NCBI RefSeq assembly: GCF_021568855.1
Contig: NZ_JAKGUG010000003.1
Span: 1 to 64,000, forward strand
Length of the DNA stretch: 64,000 nt
Source: Dethiosulfovibrio russensis
GTDB taxonomy: Bacteria > Synergistota > Synergistia > Synergistales > Dethiosulfovibrionaceae
Direction: 5' to 3'
Below the pieces are notes generated by a model. It did no database searches. It saw only the letters and a list, made by a program, of their open reading frames with translations, and was not told where the DNA came from. Position numbers and translations under genes: made by a program. Below, piece by piece: positions 1 through 7,545 of the stretch; position 1 is the stretch's first letter, and every line of letters starts with the position of its first letter.

Positions 1-172
1 GATGGCAACGGCCGGTTTTGCCGGAATGGTTATGCACTGTCTTTGCCGCGGCCTTGGACTGAACATCTGGATCACTTCGGCTGTGGTGGCCATGTCCGGA
101 TACAGCGCAGGTCAGCTGTTGGATTACGGACAGGAGCTACTTCTGAAGTGGCTGGAGCGTAAGGCGAGATAA
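1..172 (+). CDS. C-terminal part of a phage holin-like membrane protein (5' end outside window)
   Basis: An open frame enters from the left edge and ends at a double stop, TAA TAA, at 170-175. It gives about 56 residues: a hydrophobic stretch, a Cys/Arg-containing turn (HCLCRGLGL), a second hydrophobic segment with small residues (VVAMSGYSAGQ) and a short charged tail. This resembles the end of small phage holins (HP1/LydA-like), which permeabilise the inner membrane during lysis. An ATG at position 2 lies in frame, but the true start is probably upstream. The integrase and tRNA-Ser to the right make a prophage or phage-derived island likely. Family identity rests on general appearance only. 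Confidence 0.4.
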   Translation, partial: MATAGFAGMVMHCLCRGLGLNIWITSAVVAMSGYSAGQLLDYGQELLLKWLERKAR

Positions 173-178
173 TAATGT

Positions 179-206
179 GCCCTCTCGGGGATCTCCTCGA
201 GAGGGC
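179..206. terminator. Hairpin between convergent holin and integrase genes
   Basis: A perfect 9-bp stem (GCCCTCTCG with CGAGAGGGC) encloses a 10-nt loop just after the holin stop and before the integrase stop. No strong T-run follows on either strand (TATATATAATG on the plus side), so termination is inferred from position. Confidence 0.4.
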
Positions 207-244
207 TATATATAATGTAAGAACTTTTTATTCCGTCGATTATT

Positions 245-1378
245 CTATGGTCTAATATCTTCTCTTTGTTCGTCCAGCCAGTCTGCCCACCATTGCATAA
301 GCTCACGTCGTTGCAGGATGTATTCGGCGTGATTGTAAGCAGCTCTCACCTGGTTTTTCTGAACGTGAGCCAGCTGGCGCTCAATCACGTCCGGTGGCCA
401 GCCATGCTCGTTGGCTATAGTGCTGAACATTGAGCGGAACCCGTGACCGGTCATCTCCTCTTGAGTGTATCCTAATCTGCGTAAAGCAGCTAAAACGGTG
501 GCGTCGGACATCGGCTTGACCGTCGACCTTATCGATGGAAAAAGATACCGGGATTTGCCGGAAATCTCCTTGAGCTTATTGAGGACCTCTACTGTTTGAC
601 GTGATAAGGGTACCCAGTGAACTCGTTTCATCTTCATCTTTTCAGCCGGGATTTTCCAAGTAGCACCATCGAATTCAATCCATTCGGCCTTTCTCAATTC
701 GCCTGGTCGGGCAAATGTGTATGCTTGGAATAAGAGTGCGTACTTGATCTGTCCAACCAATCCGGTATCAATATCTCTCATGAGTTGCCCAATCCGGGCG
801 GGGTCGATGATGGTGGCCATGTGGGTAGTCTTGACCGGTTGCAGGGCTCCCTTGAGGTCGGCGGCGACATCTCTGTCGCACCTTCCGGTTGCCACCCCGT
901 ATCTAAGGATTTGACCACACATCTGGCGAGTTCGTCTGGCGGTTTCTATAGTTCCTCTGGCCTCTATTTTCCTGATGACTTGCAGCAACTCTGGAGCTGT
1001 AAGAGATCGGACGATTTTATCCCCTATGTGGGGAATTAGCAGGGTGTCTATTTTATAGACCAGAGTCTCGATGTATCGAGGTGCTTTCGTCGGCCTCATA
1101 CGGACATCAAGCCATTCGTGGGCCAGTTTTGCGAAGGTTGTGTCTGTGGGGGATGTTGAAGACGATTTGATCTCATCTCTTATCTGACGAGCTCTCATGA
1201 GGGAGACCCCAGGATATTCTCCTAAGGTCTTTTTGCTCTCTTTCCCGTTCTTCCATATCCTAAGTTTCCATACCTTTCTACCTGTAGGACGAATCTCCAG
1301 AGACAGGCCCCTTTCGTCCACCAGCCGGATAACCCTATCTCCCGGTTTTGTTTTGCGTATTTCAACGTCAGTGATCAC
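245..1378 (-). CDS. Tyrosine recombinase/integrase, P4 type with N-terminal DUF4102 arm-binding domain
   Basis: This integrates and excises a mobile element by site-specific recombination. The 377-residue protein has an N-terminal arm-DNA-binding domain (about residues 1-75, with the typical RLVDERGLSLEIRPTG and LGEYPGVSL stretches), a core-binding helical domain (80-180) and a catalytic domain. Catalytic residues visible are Arg224 (ARPGELR), His312 and Arg315 (HGFR), His338 and probably Tyr348 (AAYNHAEY). The start is GTG at 1376-1378 behind the ribosome site AAAGGAGG. Its 5' end faces the 3' end of tRNA-Ser(CGA), about 230 bases away, the usual layout for an element inserted in a tRNA gene. 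The catalytic set is complete, so it is probably active. Confidence 0.93.
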   Translation of the reverse strand: MITDVEIRKTKPGDRVIRLVDERGLSLEIRPTGRKVWKLRIWKNGKESKKTLGEYPGVSLMRARQIRDEIKSSSTSPTDTTFAKLAHEWLDVRMRPTKAPRYIETLVYKIDTLLIPHIGDKIVRSLTAPELLQVIRKIEARGTIETARRTRQMCGQILRYGVATGRCDRDVAADLKGALQPVKTTHMATIIDPARIGQLMRDIDTGLVGQIKYALLFQAYTFARPGELRKAEWIEFDGATWKIPAEKMKMKRVHWVPLSRQTVEVLNKLKEISGKSRYLFPSIRSTVKPMSDATVLAALRRLGYTQEEMTGHGFRSMFSTIANEHGWPPDVIERQLAHVQKNQVRAAYNHAEYILQRRELMQWWADWLDEQREDIRP

Positions 1379-1411
1379 TACGGTTTGCCTCCTTTGTAGA
1401 GACAGAGACGA

Positions 1412-1481
1412 GGTACGGTGATGATTGCTGTTTTTCGGCAGGGGTACGGTAATAGGTACGGTTTTGTTTGTCCTTTACCGT
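1412..1481. repeat. Short direct and inverted repeats, probable integrase arm-type sites
   Basis: The 8-mer GGTACGGT occurs at 1412-1419, 1443-1450 and 1455-1462. A related inverted copy lies near 1474-1484 (TTTACCGTCAT; its complement contains ACGGTAAA). Copies two and three are 12 bases apart. They lie between the integrase start and tRNA-Ser, where arm sites bound by the N-terminal domain of P4-type integrases are expected. Assignment is by position and repetition only; no footprint is implied. Confidence 0.5.
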
Positions 1482-1525
1482 CATCGCTTGTCAATTTTGC
1501 CTCGTATCTCCAGTTGGAGTATAGC

Positions 1526-1551
1526 AAAAAACCCCTGGAATTCCAGGGGTT
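1526..1551 (-). terminator. Rho-independent terminator of tRNA-Ser(CGA)
   Basis: A perfect 22-bp palindrome (AACCCCTGGAATTCCAGGGGTT, here split as two 11-base arms, 1530-1551) is followed on the minus strand by a run of T. It lies 56 bases beyond the tRNA 3' end and before the integrase start. It also falls in the segment where the element's attachment site should be. Confidence 0.8.
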
Positions 1552-1606
1552 CGAGGTGTTTTTGTCGTAGGCTGTCACTGCTCGACAGAATGATTAAATT
1601 TTGAAG

Positions 1607-1697
1607 TGGCGGAGGAGGTGGGATTTGAACCCACGGAGGAGCAGAGCCCCTCACTTGATTTCGAGTCAAGCGCCTTCGACCGCTCGGCCACTCCTCC
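1607..1697 (-). tRNA. tRNA-Ser(CGA)
   Basis: Read on the minus strand this is a 91-nt class II tRNA. It begins GGAGGAGTGGCCGAG, has anticodon loop CTCGAAA (anticodon CGA, reading UCG), a long variable arm (GAGGGGCTCTGCTCCTC), the T-arm GGGTTCAAATCCC and an encoded CCA end (1607-1609). The acceptor stem GGAGGAG pairs with CTCCTCC. It serves as the probable insertion site of the integrase-bearing element on its 3' side. Confidence 0.97.
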
Positions 1698-1710
1698 TCG
1701 ACAGGAAGCA

Positions 1711-1739
1711 ATTATACCTATCGGAGCCCCTTTTTGCAA
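1711..1739 (-). promoter_or_regulatory. Sigma-70-type promoter of tRNA-Ser(CGA)
   Basis: On the minus strand TTGCAA (1739-1734) is followed after exactly 17 bases by a consensus TATAAT (1716-1711). The -10 box is 13 bases before the tRNA 5' end. The match and spacing are close to ideal for the vegetative sigma factor. Confidence 0.8.
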
Positions 1740-1745
1740 GGGGAG

Positions 1746-2240
1746 CTAGTTTTTAGGGGCTCCTGGAGACGGGTCTCTCTCTTTCCGTCTTTTCTTTCGA
1801 CATTCTGAGAAGAAGTCTCGTAACATCTTCCTGCATCTGTCCTCTTCGATGCCTTTTATGACCTCGCACCTGTGGTTCAACCTGGTGTCCCTGGTTATGT
1901 CGTACAGAGTTCCGCTTGCTCCGGCTTTTGGATCGGTGCAACCGTAGACAACCTTGGCTATCCTCGACTGAACGATAGCTCCGGCGCACATCGGACAGGG
2001 TTCGAGAGTTACGTATATCTCGCACCCCGAGAGGTTCCAGCTTCCCCTTGCTTTCGCAGCCTGCCTTATGGCGACTATCTCCGCATGAGCAGTGGGATCG
2101 TGATCGATCCTTCTCAGGTTTCTGCCTCTACCGATCACCTCGTTTTTGTAAACGACTACGGCGCCTACGGGAATGTCTCCCTCAGAGGCAGCTTTTCTCG
2201 CCTCTTCCATGGCTAAAGCCATAAAATTTTTGTTTATCAT
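1746..2240 (-). CDS. tadA: tRNA-specific adenosine deaminase TadA
   Basis: This deaminates adenosine 34 of tRNA-Arg(ACG) to inosine, which is needed to read CGN codons. The 164-residue protein carries the zinc-binding deaminase signature: His52-Ala-Glu54 (HAE) and PCPMC with Cys82 and Cys85. Length fits the family. The start chosen is the ATG at 2238-2240, which begins MINKNFMALAMEEA, because it has AAGGAAGG just upstream and overlaps the stop of the preceding gene by 4 bases (ATGA). A longer open frame upstream has no family resemblance. It is co-transcribed with the PQQ-propeller gene. Confidence 0.95.
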   Translation of the reverse strand: MINKNFMALAMEEARKAASEGDIPVGAVVVYKNEVIGRGRNLRRIDHDPTAHAEIVAIRQAAKARGSWNLSGCEIYVTLEPCPMCAGAIVQSRIAKVVYGCTDPKAGASGTLYDITRDTRLNHRCEVIKGIEEDRCRKMLRDFFSECRKKRRKERDPSPGAPKN

Positions 2241-3319
2241 TGCCCTTCCTTTATCGAGTAGATCGATCCGTCCATGGTGCCTATGAAAATATTTCCTTCG
2301 GAGATCACGGGATTGGAGACCAGGTTCGACCCTAGATCTATTGACCAATCCTTCTCTCCGGTACTTCCGTTAAAACAGTGGAGTTTACCGTTTTGTTCTG
2401 GGACATATATCCTGTTTTGCGAGGTCACCGGAGAAGCCACGACTCCTCCCTCCATCTTGATGGACCATAGGAGTGAGCCATTTTCGGTCCCTACGCAGTA
2501 GAAGGTTCCGGATGATGTCCCTAGATAGGCCTGTTTTTCCGATAAAACTATGTCGGTGGTAGCTGCTCCGTCGGCTTTGAAGCCCCACAGGGGGGTAACT
2601 CCCTTTACCCTTATGGCGTGCAGTACCCCATCCCATCCGCAGTAGTAGACCACCCCGTCGAAGTAGGCAGGAGTAGCATCGATAGGACCTCCTGAAGATC
2701 CGCCCCATGTCCTTTTCCCCGAATCCAGGCTTAAAGCATGAAAGATGCCAGCGTGGTCGCCTACGTAGACAAAGGGAGGGGCTATCAATGGGGAGGCTAG
2801 AATTTCTCTGGAGGCCTTGAAACTCCACCTCTCCTCTCCCGTTTGGGCGTCCATTCGAACGACCTTTCCCTCCAGATTAGCCGCCATAAGAGCGTCTTCA
2901 TGCAGTGCCAAAGAGGAGTTTATTCCTCCTGATGCCAGATTGTCCGGAGCGTCTGCTAGATTTTTACTCCAATAGGTGGTACCGTTTACGGTCGATAGAC
3001 AGTATACTATACCCGCCCCGGATCCCACGTAAAGCCTGTCTTTCGTCACTGCCGGTGCTCCATAAAGCAGTACATCGAAAGCCCTCTGCCATTGAAGTTT
3101 GCCGGTTTTCCCGTCGAGGCAATAGAGGTTGCCGCTTCCGTCGGAGAAGAAGAGTCTTTCTCCATTCGTCGCCATATCTCCGGTTATACCGTGGAGCGCT
3201 TTATAGTGCCAGGATATGTTTTTCGATAGGTCCTTGTCGGCAATGGGCGTTTCGGCCCATGCAAGAGACGCCGATAGGATCATAAATAAGCTGTAAAAAA
3301 GTGCGAAAAACCCTTTCAT
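2237..3319 (-). CDS. Exported PQQ-like beta-propeller protein (BamB-like)
   Basis: The 360-residue protein has a signal peptide (MKGFFALFYSLFMILSASLAWA, cut after AWA) followed by about seven propeller blades. The blades repeat patterns such as YCLDGKTGKLQW, VRMDAQTGEERW, HALSLDSGKRTW and HCFNGSTGEKDW. This is the PQQ_2/BamB fold, used for protein binding in the periplasm; no enzymatic PQQ residues are evident. BamB proper is a lipoprotein of the outer-membrane assembly complex. Here no lipobox Cys follows the signal, so BamB function is uncertain. It is divergent from the gene at 3403 and overlaps tadA by 4 bases. Confidence 0.75.
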   Translation of the reverse strand: MKGFFALFYSLFMILSASLAWAETPIADKDLSKNISWHYKALHGITGDMATNGERLFFSDGSGNLYCLDGKTGKLQWQRAFDVLLYGAPAVTKDRLYVGSGAGIVYCLSTVNGTTYWSKNLADAPDNLASGGINSSLALHEDALMAANLEGKVVRMDAQTGEERWSFKASREILASPLIAPPFVYVGDHAGIFHALSLDSGKRTWGGSSGGPIDATPAYFDGVVYYCGWDGVLHAIRVKGVTPLWGFKADGAATTDIVLSEKQAYLGTSSGTFYCVGTENGSLLWSIKMEGGVVASPVTSQNRIYVPEQNGKLHCFNGSTGEKDWSIDLGSNLVSNPVISEGNIFIGTMDGSIYSIKEGQ

Positions 3320-3402
3320 CTAGATCACCTCTTCAATTTTTTTGGGCTACAATATCACTATATCATTGCCGAGATATTTATGTAGTAGGGGAGGTGGCGT
3401 CC

Positions 3403-4425
3403 ATGTCGGAAAGGGTCTCGAAAAACGAAAATCAGGGAACCGAAGCGATCGATGAGAGAGGCAAGATAAAGACTTTTTTCTCGAGGTTGATTTCGATAAC
3501 CCTATCTCCCTTTAAGGTGATTCTATCGGCTAAAAACAGGGGCACAGTGTTTGTCCTCGCCATGGTAGTGTCGACTTTGGGGGGCGTGGGATGGATATTA
3601 TACGACAGTTGGAGAGAGAAAAATTCCCAGCCTGTCGGATGTGTGGATCAGAACGCCATGATGGCAGTAGGTGGTCTGGAAAAGGATGAGCCTTTCCTGG
3701 TTTACGTATCCGAGAGACGAAGGCTGGAGGATCTCTCCGCCGATTTCTACTCTCTTTTTCCCGGGTATCCGGTGGACTCCATGGCCGTAGTCTTCTCTCC
3801 CGACCGAGAAAGGGAAGTCGGATTTTCCTCCGCCGTTTTCTGTCTGGATTGGTTCGACCTGGATCCGAACGTCAGAAAGAAACTGGTGGAAATACAGAGA
3901 GGGAGGTCGAAGGACCCCTCTTTTCTGTTTGGACAAAATCCCGTTGGACTCTCTCCAGACGAAAAAATCGACGATGTTCCGGTTTTTAAGGCGACTTTCT
4001 CGTCTCGAGAGATGCTGTTCGTTTCCTTCGGGAACGCTCTGCTGCTTTCCAGTGACAGGGATTCCATGATAGGGTCTCTTAAAGCTTTAATTCACGCCAT
4101 GACTAGATTGTCCTGGGATGAGGGTGGCGGTGGTCGGATAGTCCGTTCTTTCGTCGAAGGTGACAGACGGTACAGATTGTATCTCTACTCGTCTTCGAAA
4201 GATCTTTACAGCGTTCTTCCAAGAAGAACCCATCAGAGCCTGTCGGTGGATCTTTTGTTGGATATGGCGATGGGGCAGGTCGCCTCATCCAGCTCTTCCG
4301 ACGAGATACTGTCGTGGCTTATTCGAAAGGACGGTGCCGGTGTCGATGATATTACCTTTGCTACGGATCCGATTCTTTATCCTAGCCTTTCTCGTGACTA
4401 TTTTGTCCTGCGTGGCGACAGCTGA
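3403..4425 (+). CDS. Uncharacterised single-pass membrane protein
   Basis: I do not recognise a family. The 340-residue product has a charged N-terminus (about 45 residues), one membrane segment (TVFVLAMVVSTLGGVGWILY, about residues 48-67) and a long extracytoplasmic domain with many aromatic and acidic residues. The start is ATG 3403, seven bases after GGGGAGGTGG; an open frame runs further upstream without a ribosome site. The C-terminal 80 bases overlap the next gene in another frame. It opens a run of four co-directional envelope genes and is divergent from the propeller protein. Confidence 0.7.
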   Translation: MSERVSKNENQGTEAIDERGKIKTFFSRLISITLSPFKVILSAKNRGTVFVLAMVVSTLGGVGWILYDSWREKNSQPVGCVDQNAMMAVGGLEKDEPFLVYVSERRRLEDLSADFYSLFPGYPVDSMAVVFSPDREREVGFSSAVFCLDWFDLDPNVRKKLVEIQRGRSKDPSFLFGQNPVGLSPDEKIDDVPVFKATFSSREMLFVSFGNALLLSSDRDSMIGSLKALIHAMTRLSWDEGGGGRIVRSFVEGDRRYRLYLYSSSKDLYSVLPRRTHQSLSVDLLLDMAMGQVASSSSSDEILSWLIRKDGAGVDDITFATDPILYPSLSRDYFVLRGDS

Positions 4426-5119
4426 GGGAGGGGTGCTGTCTGGAATCTCTTTTTCCACGATCAATGGAACCGTGGTGGCCGAGGAGGTAGGCCCCCTAAG
4501 TGTTGCCGAGGGCGGCGGTATCGTCGATGGAGATCGGATCATCTCCGTCGACGGTCAAGATGCTTCGCTGGCGGAAGATATGGATTCGTTCGTGGAGGAA
4601 AAACTGGCCCAGGGACGTTCGGTTATACTGGAGGTGGAGGGGTCGGGAACCCGAAGGTTGGTTTGGCTCCGTCTGCCTAAGATCTCCAGGGCCGATGCCA
4701 AGTTTCTGGATGTCTATATGCAGATTAGAGGACACTGGAACGATATGCTCTCCGTCTGGGATTCCGCCTGCTCCCTCTACTACGATGTCATGTCCGGAGC
4801 TGAGGACAAGGCTCTTCTTAGGTCCTCGGTGTTGAAAGAAACAGGAAAGATTCAATGTTTGAGGACCGTTTTGATAGAGACAAAGGTACCCTCCCTTCCC
4901 GGCCCTTTCTGGGTTGAGCTTTCAAGGGCTAAGGAATTTATGGAATGGACCGCCTTTGCCATGGACGAGGCCATTCAGAACATGGCTTCGGATGTGGAGA
5001 ATAGGAACTCTGTTAGACGTCGGATGGATTCGGTCAATTGGGGCCGTTCCGCCGCGGAGAGACATCTTTCTCTCGCTTTTAGGGAATCTGGAATGGTAAT
5101 GGAAAGGAGCTTTTTCTGA
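4346..5119 (+). CDS. Exported PDZ-domain protein
   Basis: A signal peptide (MILPLLRIRFFILAFLVTIL, ending near SCVATAEG) is followed by a PDZ-like fold at about residues 30-110: GPLSVAEGGGIVDGDRIISV and then DGQDASLAEDMDSFVEEKL. The remaining 150 residues are mainly helical and unrecognised. The start is ATG 4346; a GTG at 4334 is possible. The gene begins inside the previous one, overlapping it by 80 bases, and its TGA shares a base with the next ATG (TGATG), so the three are probably translationally coupled. PDZ domains bind C-termini or extended peptides in envelope quality control, but no protease domain is present. Confidence 0.72.
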   Translation: MILPLLRIRFFILAFLVTILSCVATAEGGVLSGISFSTINGTVVAEEVGPLSVAEGGGIVDGDRIISVDGQDASLAEDMDSFVEEKLAQGRSVILEVEGSGTRRLVWLRLPKISRADAKFLDVYMQIRGHWNDMLSVWDSACSLYYDVMSGAEDKALLRSSVLKETGKIQCLRTVLIETKVPSLPGPFWVELSRAKEFMEWTAFAMDEAIQNMASDVENRNSVRRRMDSVNWGRSAAERHLSLAFRESGMVMERSFF

Positions 5120-5820
5120 TGGTGAAAAAAATTCTCTTGTCTTTGTTGTCGGGGCTTTTGATCTTTGCCGCATCTTCCGGTTTTGCCGCCACCTACATAG
5201 CGGAACCAGTCCTTGTAACCCAGCCGGTCTACGACGGGATGAGCTTCTACGTATACCGTCCTTATAATATGCCCGCCGGGTGGTTCGTGACCTACGATGG
5301 ATATCCCGTTTCGCGAGGAAACGGAGGTAACTGGGTTTACGGTGTACCTCGAAACGACGGAACTTTGGTCCATACCGGCTATGTTGTTGGTTCGGTCGTA
5401 CCCTTTCAGCAGGCCAACTTGACGCCTGTAGTTACGGTTCCCGCGAACAACGGGGTCATGACTTCCGGTGCTATGCCTCTCACTCCTAGGTGGCTAGCGG
5501 ACGATAATTTTCTAACGGTTACGAGATGGCATAGAATGGTTGATCGTCTGGCTGTTTTACACAAGCCTAAAATCCCCTTGGCTTGGAAGGGAGATCGTCC
5601 TGAGGTCCTATACGGATGGACGGGAAAAAGCTGGTATCAGATGATCTGCAAGGACGGAGAATCGCCGGCGGAGACCTTGAAACGTCATGTATACGAACTT
5701 ACCAGGATGTACAAGCAGAACGGTTCCAGATGGAACGACGGAGATACAGCTGTATTGGCCGCTCATGCTCCGGCTTGGGGTTTCCTCTGGGTGGGGCGAA
5801 TTTCGCCGATAAATCTCTAG
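5119..5820 (+). CDS. Exported protein with DGY/GNW motif
   Basis: The 233-residue product has a clear signal peptide (MVKKILLSLLSGLLIFAASS, cut near GFAA). The mature part is rich in Tyr, Pro and Trp. Residues about 50-80 contain AGWFVTYDGYPVSR then GNWVYGVP. The same pattern recurs in the next gene (GYYLTKDGYAVVR then GNWAYLNV), so the two are related in this region. The rest, including a tract ending KHVYELTRMYKQNGSRWNDGD, is not recognised. It lacks membrane segments and is probably periplasmic or surface-exposed. Confidence 0.7.
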   Translation: MVKKILLSLLSGLLIFAASSGFAATYIAEPVLVTQPVYDGMSFYVYRPYNMPAGWFVTYDGYPVSRGNGGNWVYGVPRNDGTLVHTGYVVGSVVPFQQANLTPVVTVPANNGVMTSGAMPLTPRWLADDNFLTVTRWHRMVDRLAVLHKPKIPLAWKGDRPEVLYGWTGKSWYQMICKDGESPAETLKRHVYELTRMYKQNGSRWNDGDTAVLAAHAPAWGFLWVGRISPINL

Positions 5821-5832
5821 GAAGTGATCGCC

Positions 5833-6189
5833 GTGAACCGTGGATTTCTCGCGTTGCTACTATCGTTTTTTCTGGTGTCGAACGCCGATGCCATGATGGG
5901 TAACGCCCCCGCTCTGTTGCCCCATCCCGACTACGATAACGACTACGTCGTTCCACTTCAGGTTCAGGAGGGATATTACCTCACCAAAGACGGATATGCG
6001 GTGGTTCGAACTCCCGAAGGGAACTGGGCCTATCTGAACGTGGTCCCGGTTTGTCTTTTTGGTGGCGGTTTGTCCGTGATACAGTTTCCTGTCTCCTTTG
6101 TCGAACAGGGTAATCCGGAGATTTTTGCTCCGTCCGGAAATGGACACATGGGGATGGAACCGTCCCACTATACCTACGAACTGCCCTGA
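5833..6189 (+). CDS. Small exported protein related to its upstream neighbour
   Basis: The 118-residue product has a signal peptide (MNRGFLALLLSFFLVSNADA) and a Pro/Tyr-rich mature domain with the GYYLTKDGYAVVR and GNWAY motif shared with the 5119-5820 protein. GTG at 5833 is preferred: the sequence AGGAAGTGAT at 5819-5828 is a near-perfect Shine-Dalgarno, so the earlier in-frame GTG at 5824 lies inside that site. The gene follows 12 bases after its neighbour's stop and closes the four-gene run. Function unknown. Confidence 0.65.
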   Translation: MNRGFLALLLSFFLVSNADAMMGNAPALLPHPDYDNDYVVPLQVQEGYYLTKDGYAVVRTPEGNWAYLNVVPVCLFGGGLSVIQFPVSFVEQGNPEIFAPSGNGHMGMEPSHYTYELP

Positions 6190-6287
6190 TTAGGTTCTTC
6201 ATAGCACAACGATCGCATCCGTTTTGTTGTATAATTCAAAACGTGCGGTCGTGTCGCCGCCGTCACGTATATGATGGAGGTGTTGAG

Positions 6288-7316
6288 ATGGGGTTGTTCG
6301 GTCTTAACGAAGATGCTAGCGATGTAGTCAGAATCCTGATAGCCAACGATTCCAAACTTGAAAAACGCATCCTCTTCGACGGAATAGATCGCTTTTTTCC
6401 CGATAGATCTCGTCTCATCTTAGAGAGTTGCTCCAGAGGCGACGATGCTTTGGACTACATCCTTAAGGAGAAACCCGATATGGTTTTTCTCGATTGGGTT
6501 CTGCCGGGGATCGAGGGGCCCGAGATATGTCGTTCCGTAAGGGAAAAAGAGGGCGACGACGACTTCGGATACTGCTACATAGTCATGACCACCTCGATGG
6601 ACGATAGAAGCTCCATCGCTCACGGTCTTTCATCCGGCGCGGACGATTTCATCACGAAGCCCTTTCATTCCGAGGACATAGAAGCGAGAATTACCGTAGG
6701 TCTTCGTCTCGTGGAGGCCTATCGAAAGGTCTTGAGGCAGAAGGAAGCCATAGATAGGATGTCCAGGACGGATGAGTTGACCGGTATCCTCAACAGACGT
6801 TACGTTTTATCCTGTTTAGAGAAGAGCCTGGACAGAGCTCAGAGAGAGAACCGTTCTCTTTCTATCTGTCTGTGTGACGTGGATTTTTTCAAACACATCA
6901 ACGATAACTACGGGCATCAGGCAGGGGATTTCGTCCTGAGGAAACTGGGGTATTTTATGGAGACTTTCTTGGAGAAACACGGCGTAGCCGGCAGGTACGG
7001 CGGCGACGAGTTTCTGTTCGTTTTACCCGAAGCGGATGAGGCGGAGGCCAAGGAGATAGTGTGCTCTCTGTACGAAAGGATAAGTTCTGCACAGTTCGTC
7101 TTCAACGGCAAGGAGCTCCCGATCTCCCTTTCCTGCGGGCTTTCCTTCGTTCTGTCTCCTATGGAACACGGGATGTGGAATTCCTCCAACTTGATAAAGA
7201 TGGCGGACGACGCCCTTTACGAGGCCAAACGCAGAGGCAAAAACAGGATCTGCTTCTATAGCGACGAAGGAATGGAGGAAATTTCCTCAGTACGAAGCTA
7301 TCAGGATCTTGCCTGA
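6288..7316 (+). CDS. Response regulator with GGDEF output (diguanylate cyclase)
   Basis: This likely makes cyclic di-GMP in response to phosphorylation. Residues 10-130 form a receiver domain with the phospho-acceptor Asp in MVFLDWVLPG, the conserved Thr in VMTTS and Lys in TKPF; one acid of the usual N-terminal acidic pair is replaced (IAND). A GGDEF domain follows (about 165-330) with the intact signature RYGGDEF. The RxxD product-inhibition site five residues upstream is absent (LEKH instead), so feedback inhibition may be lost. ATG 6288 is used, with GGAGGTGTTGAG before it. A TATAAT at 6230-6235 may be its -10 box, with no clear -35. Confidence 0.9.
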   Translation: MGLFGLNEDASDVVRILIANDSKLEKRILFDGIDRFFPDRSRLILESCSRGDDALDYILKEKPDMVFLDWVLPGIEGPEICRSVREKEGDDDFGYCYIVMTTSMDDRSSIAHGLSSGADDFITKPFHSEDIEARITVGLRLVEAYRKVLRQKEAIDRMSRTDELTGILNRRYVLSCLEKSLDRAQRENRSLSICLCDVDFFKHINDNYGHQAGDFVLRKLGYFMETFLEKHGVAGRYGGDEFLFVLPEADEAEAKEIVCSLYERISSAQFVFNGKELPISLSCGLSFVLSPMEHGMWNSSNLIKMADDALYEAKRRGKNRICFYSDEGMEEISSVRSYQDLA

Positions 7317-7337
7317 TAGGACAAAACGTGTTAGAAT
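7309..7337 (+). promoter_or_regulatory. Promoter of tRNA-Ser(GGA)
   Basis: TTGCCT (7309-7314) and TAGAAT (7332-7337) are separated by 17 bases and end 15 bases before the tRNA. The -35 box lies within the last codons of the diguanylate cyclase gene. Confidence 0.65.
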
Positions 7338-7352
7338 TCCTCTCGTCGATCT

Positions 7353-7443
<91 letters not shown>

Positions 7444-7449
7444 GATTGA

Positions 7450-7478
7450 GCCGTCGTGCCTGGCACGACGGCTTTTTT
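7450..7478 (+). terminator. Rho-independent terminator of tRNA-Ser(GGA)
   Basis: A perfect 10-bp stem (GCCGTCGTGC with GCACGACGGC) with a 3-base loop is followed directly by TTTTTT. Confidence 0.92.
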
Positions 7479-7545
7479 GTTTTTCCGAGCTTGATCTGTT
7501 GTATGATGGTATGTGTTTTAGAGATCTTTTGAGAGGAGGTCCGTC

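Noticed and set aside
5824-5832. GTG at 5824 as the start of the small exported protein
   Set aside because: It is part of AGGAAGTGAT, the likely ribosome site for the GTG at 5833.
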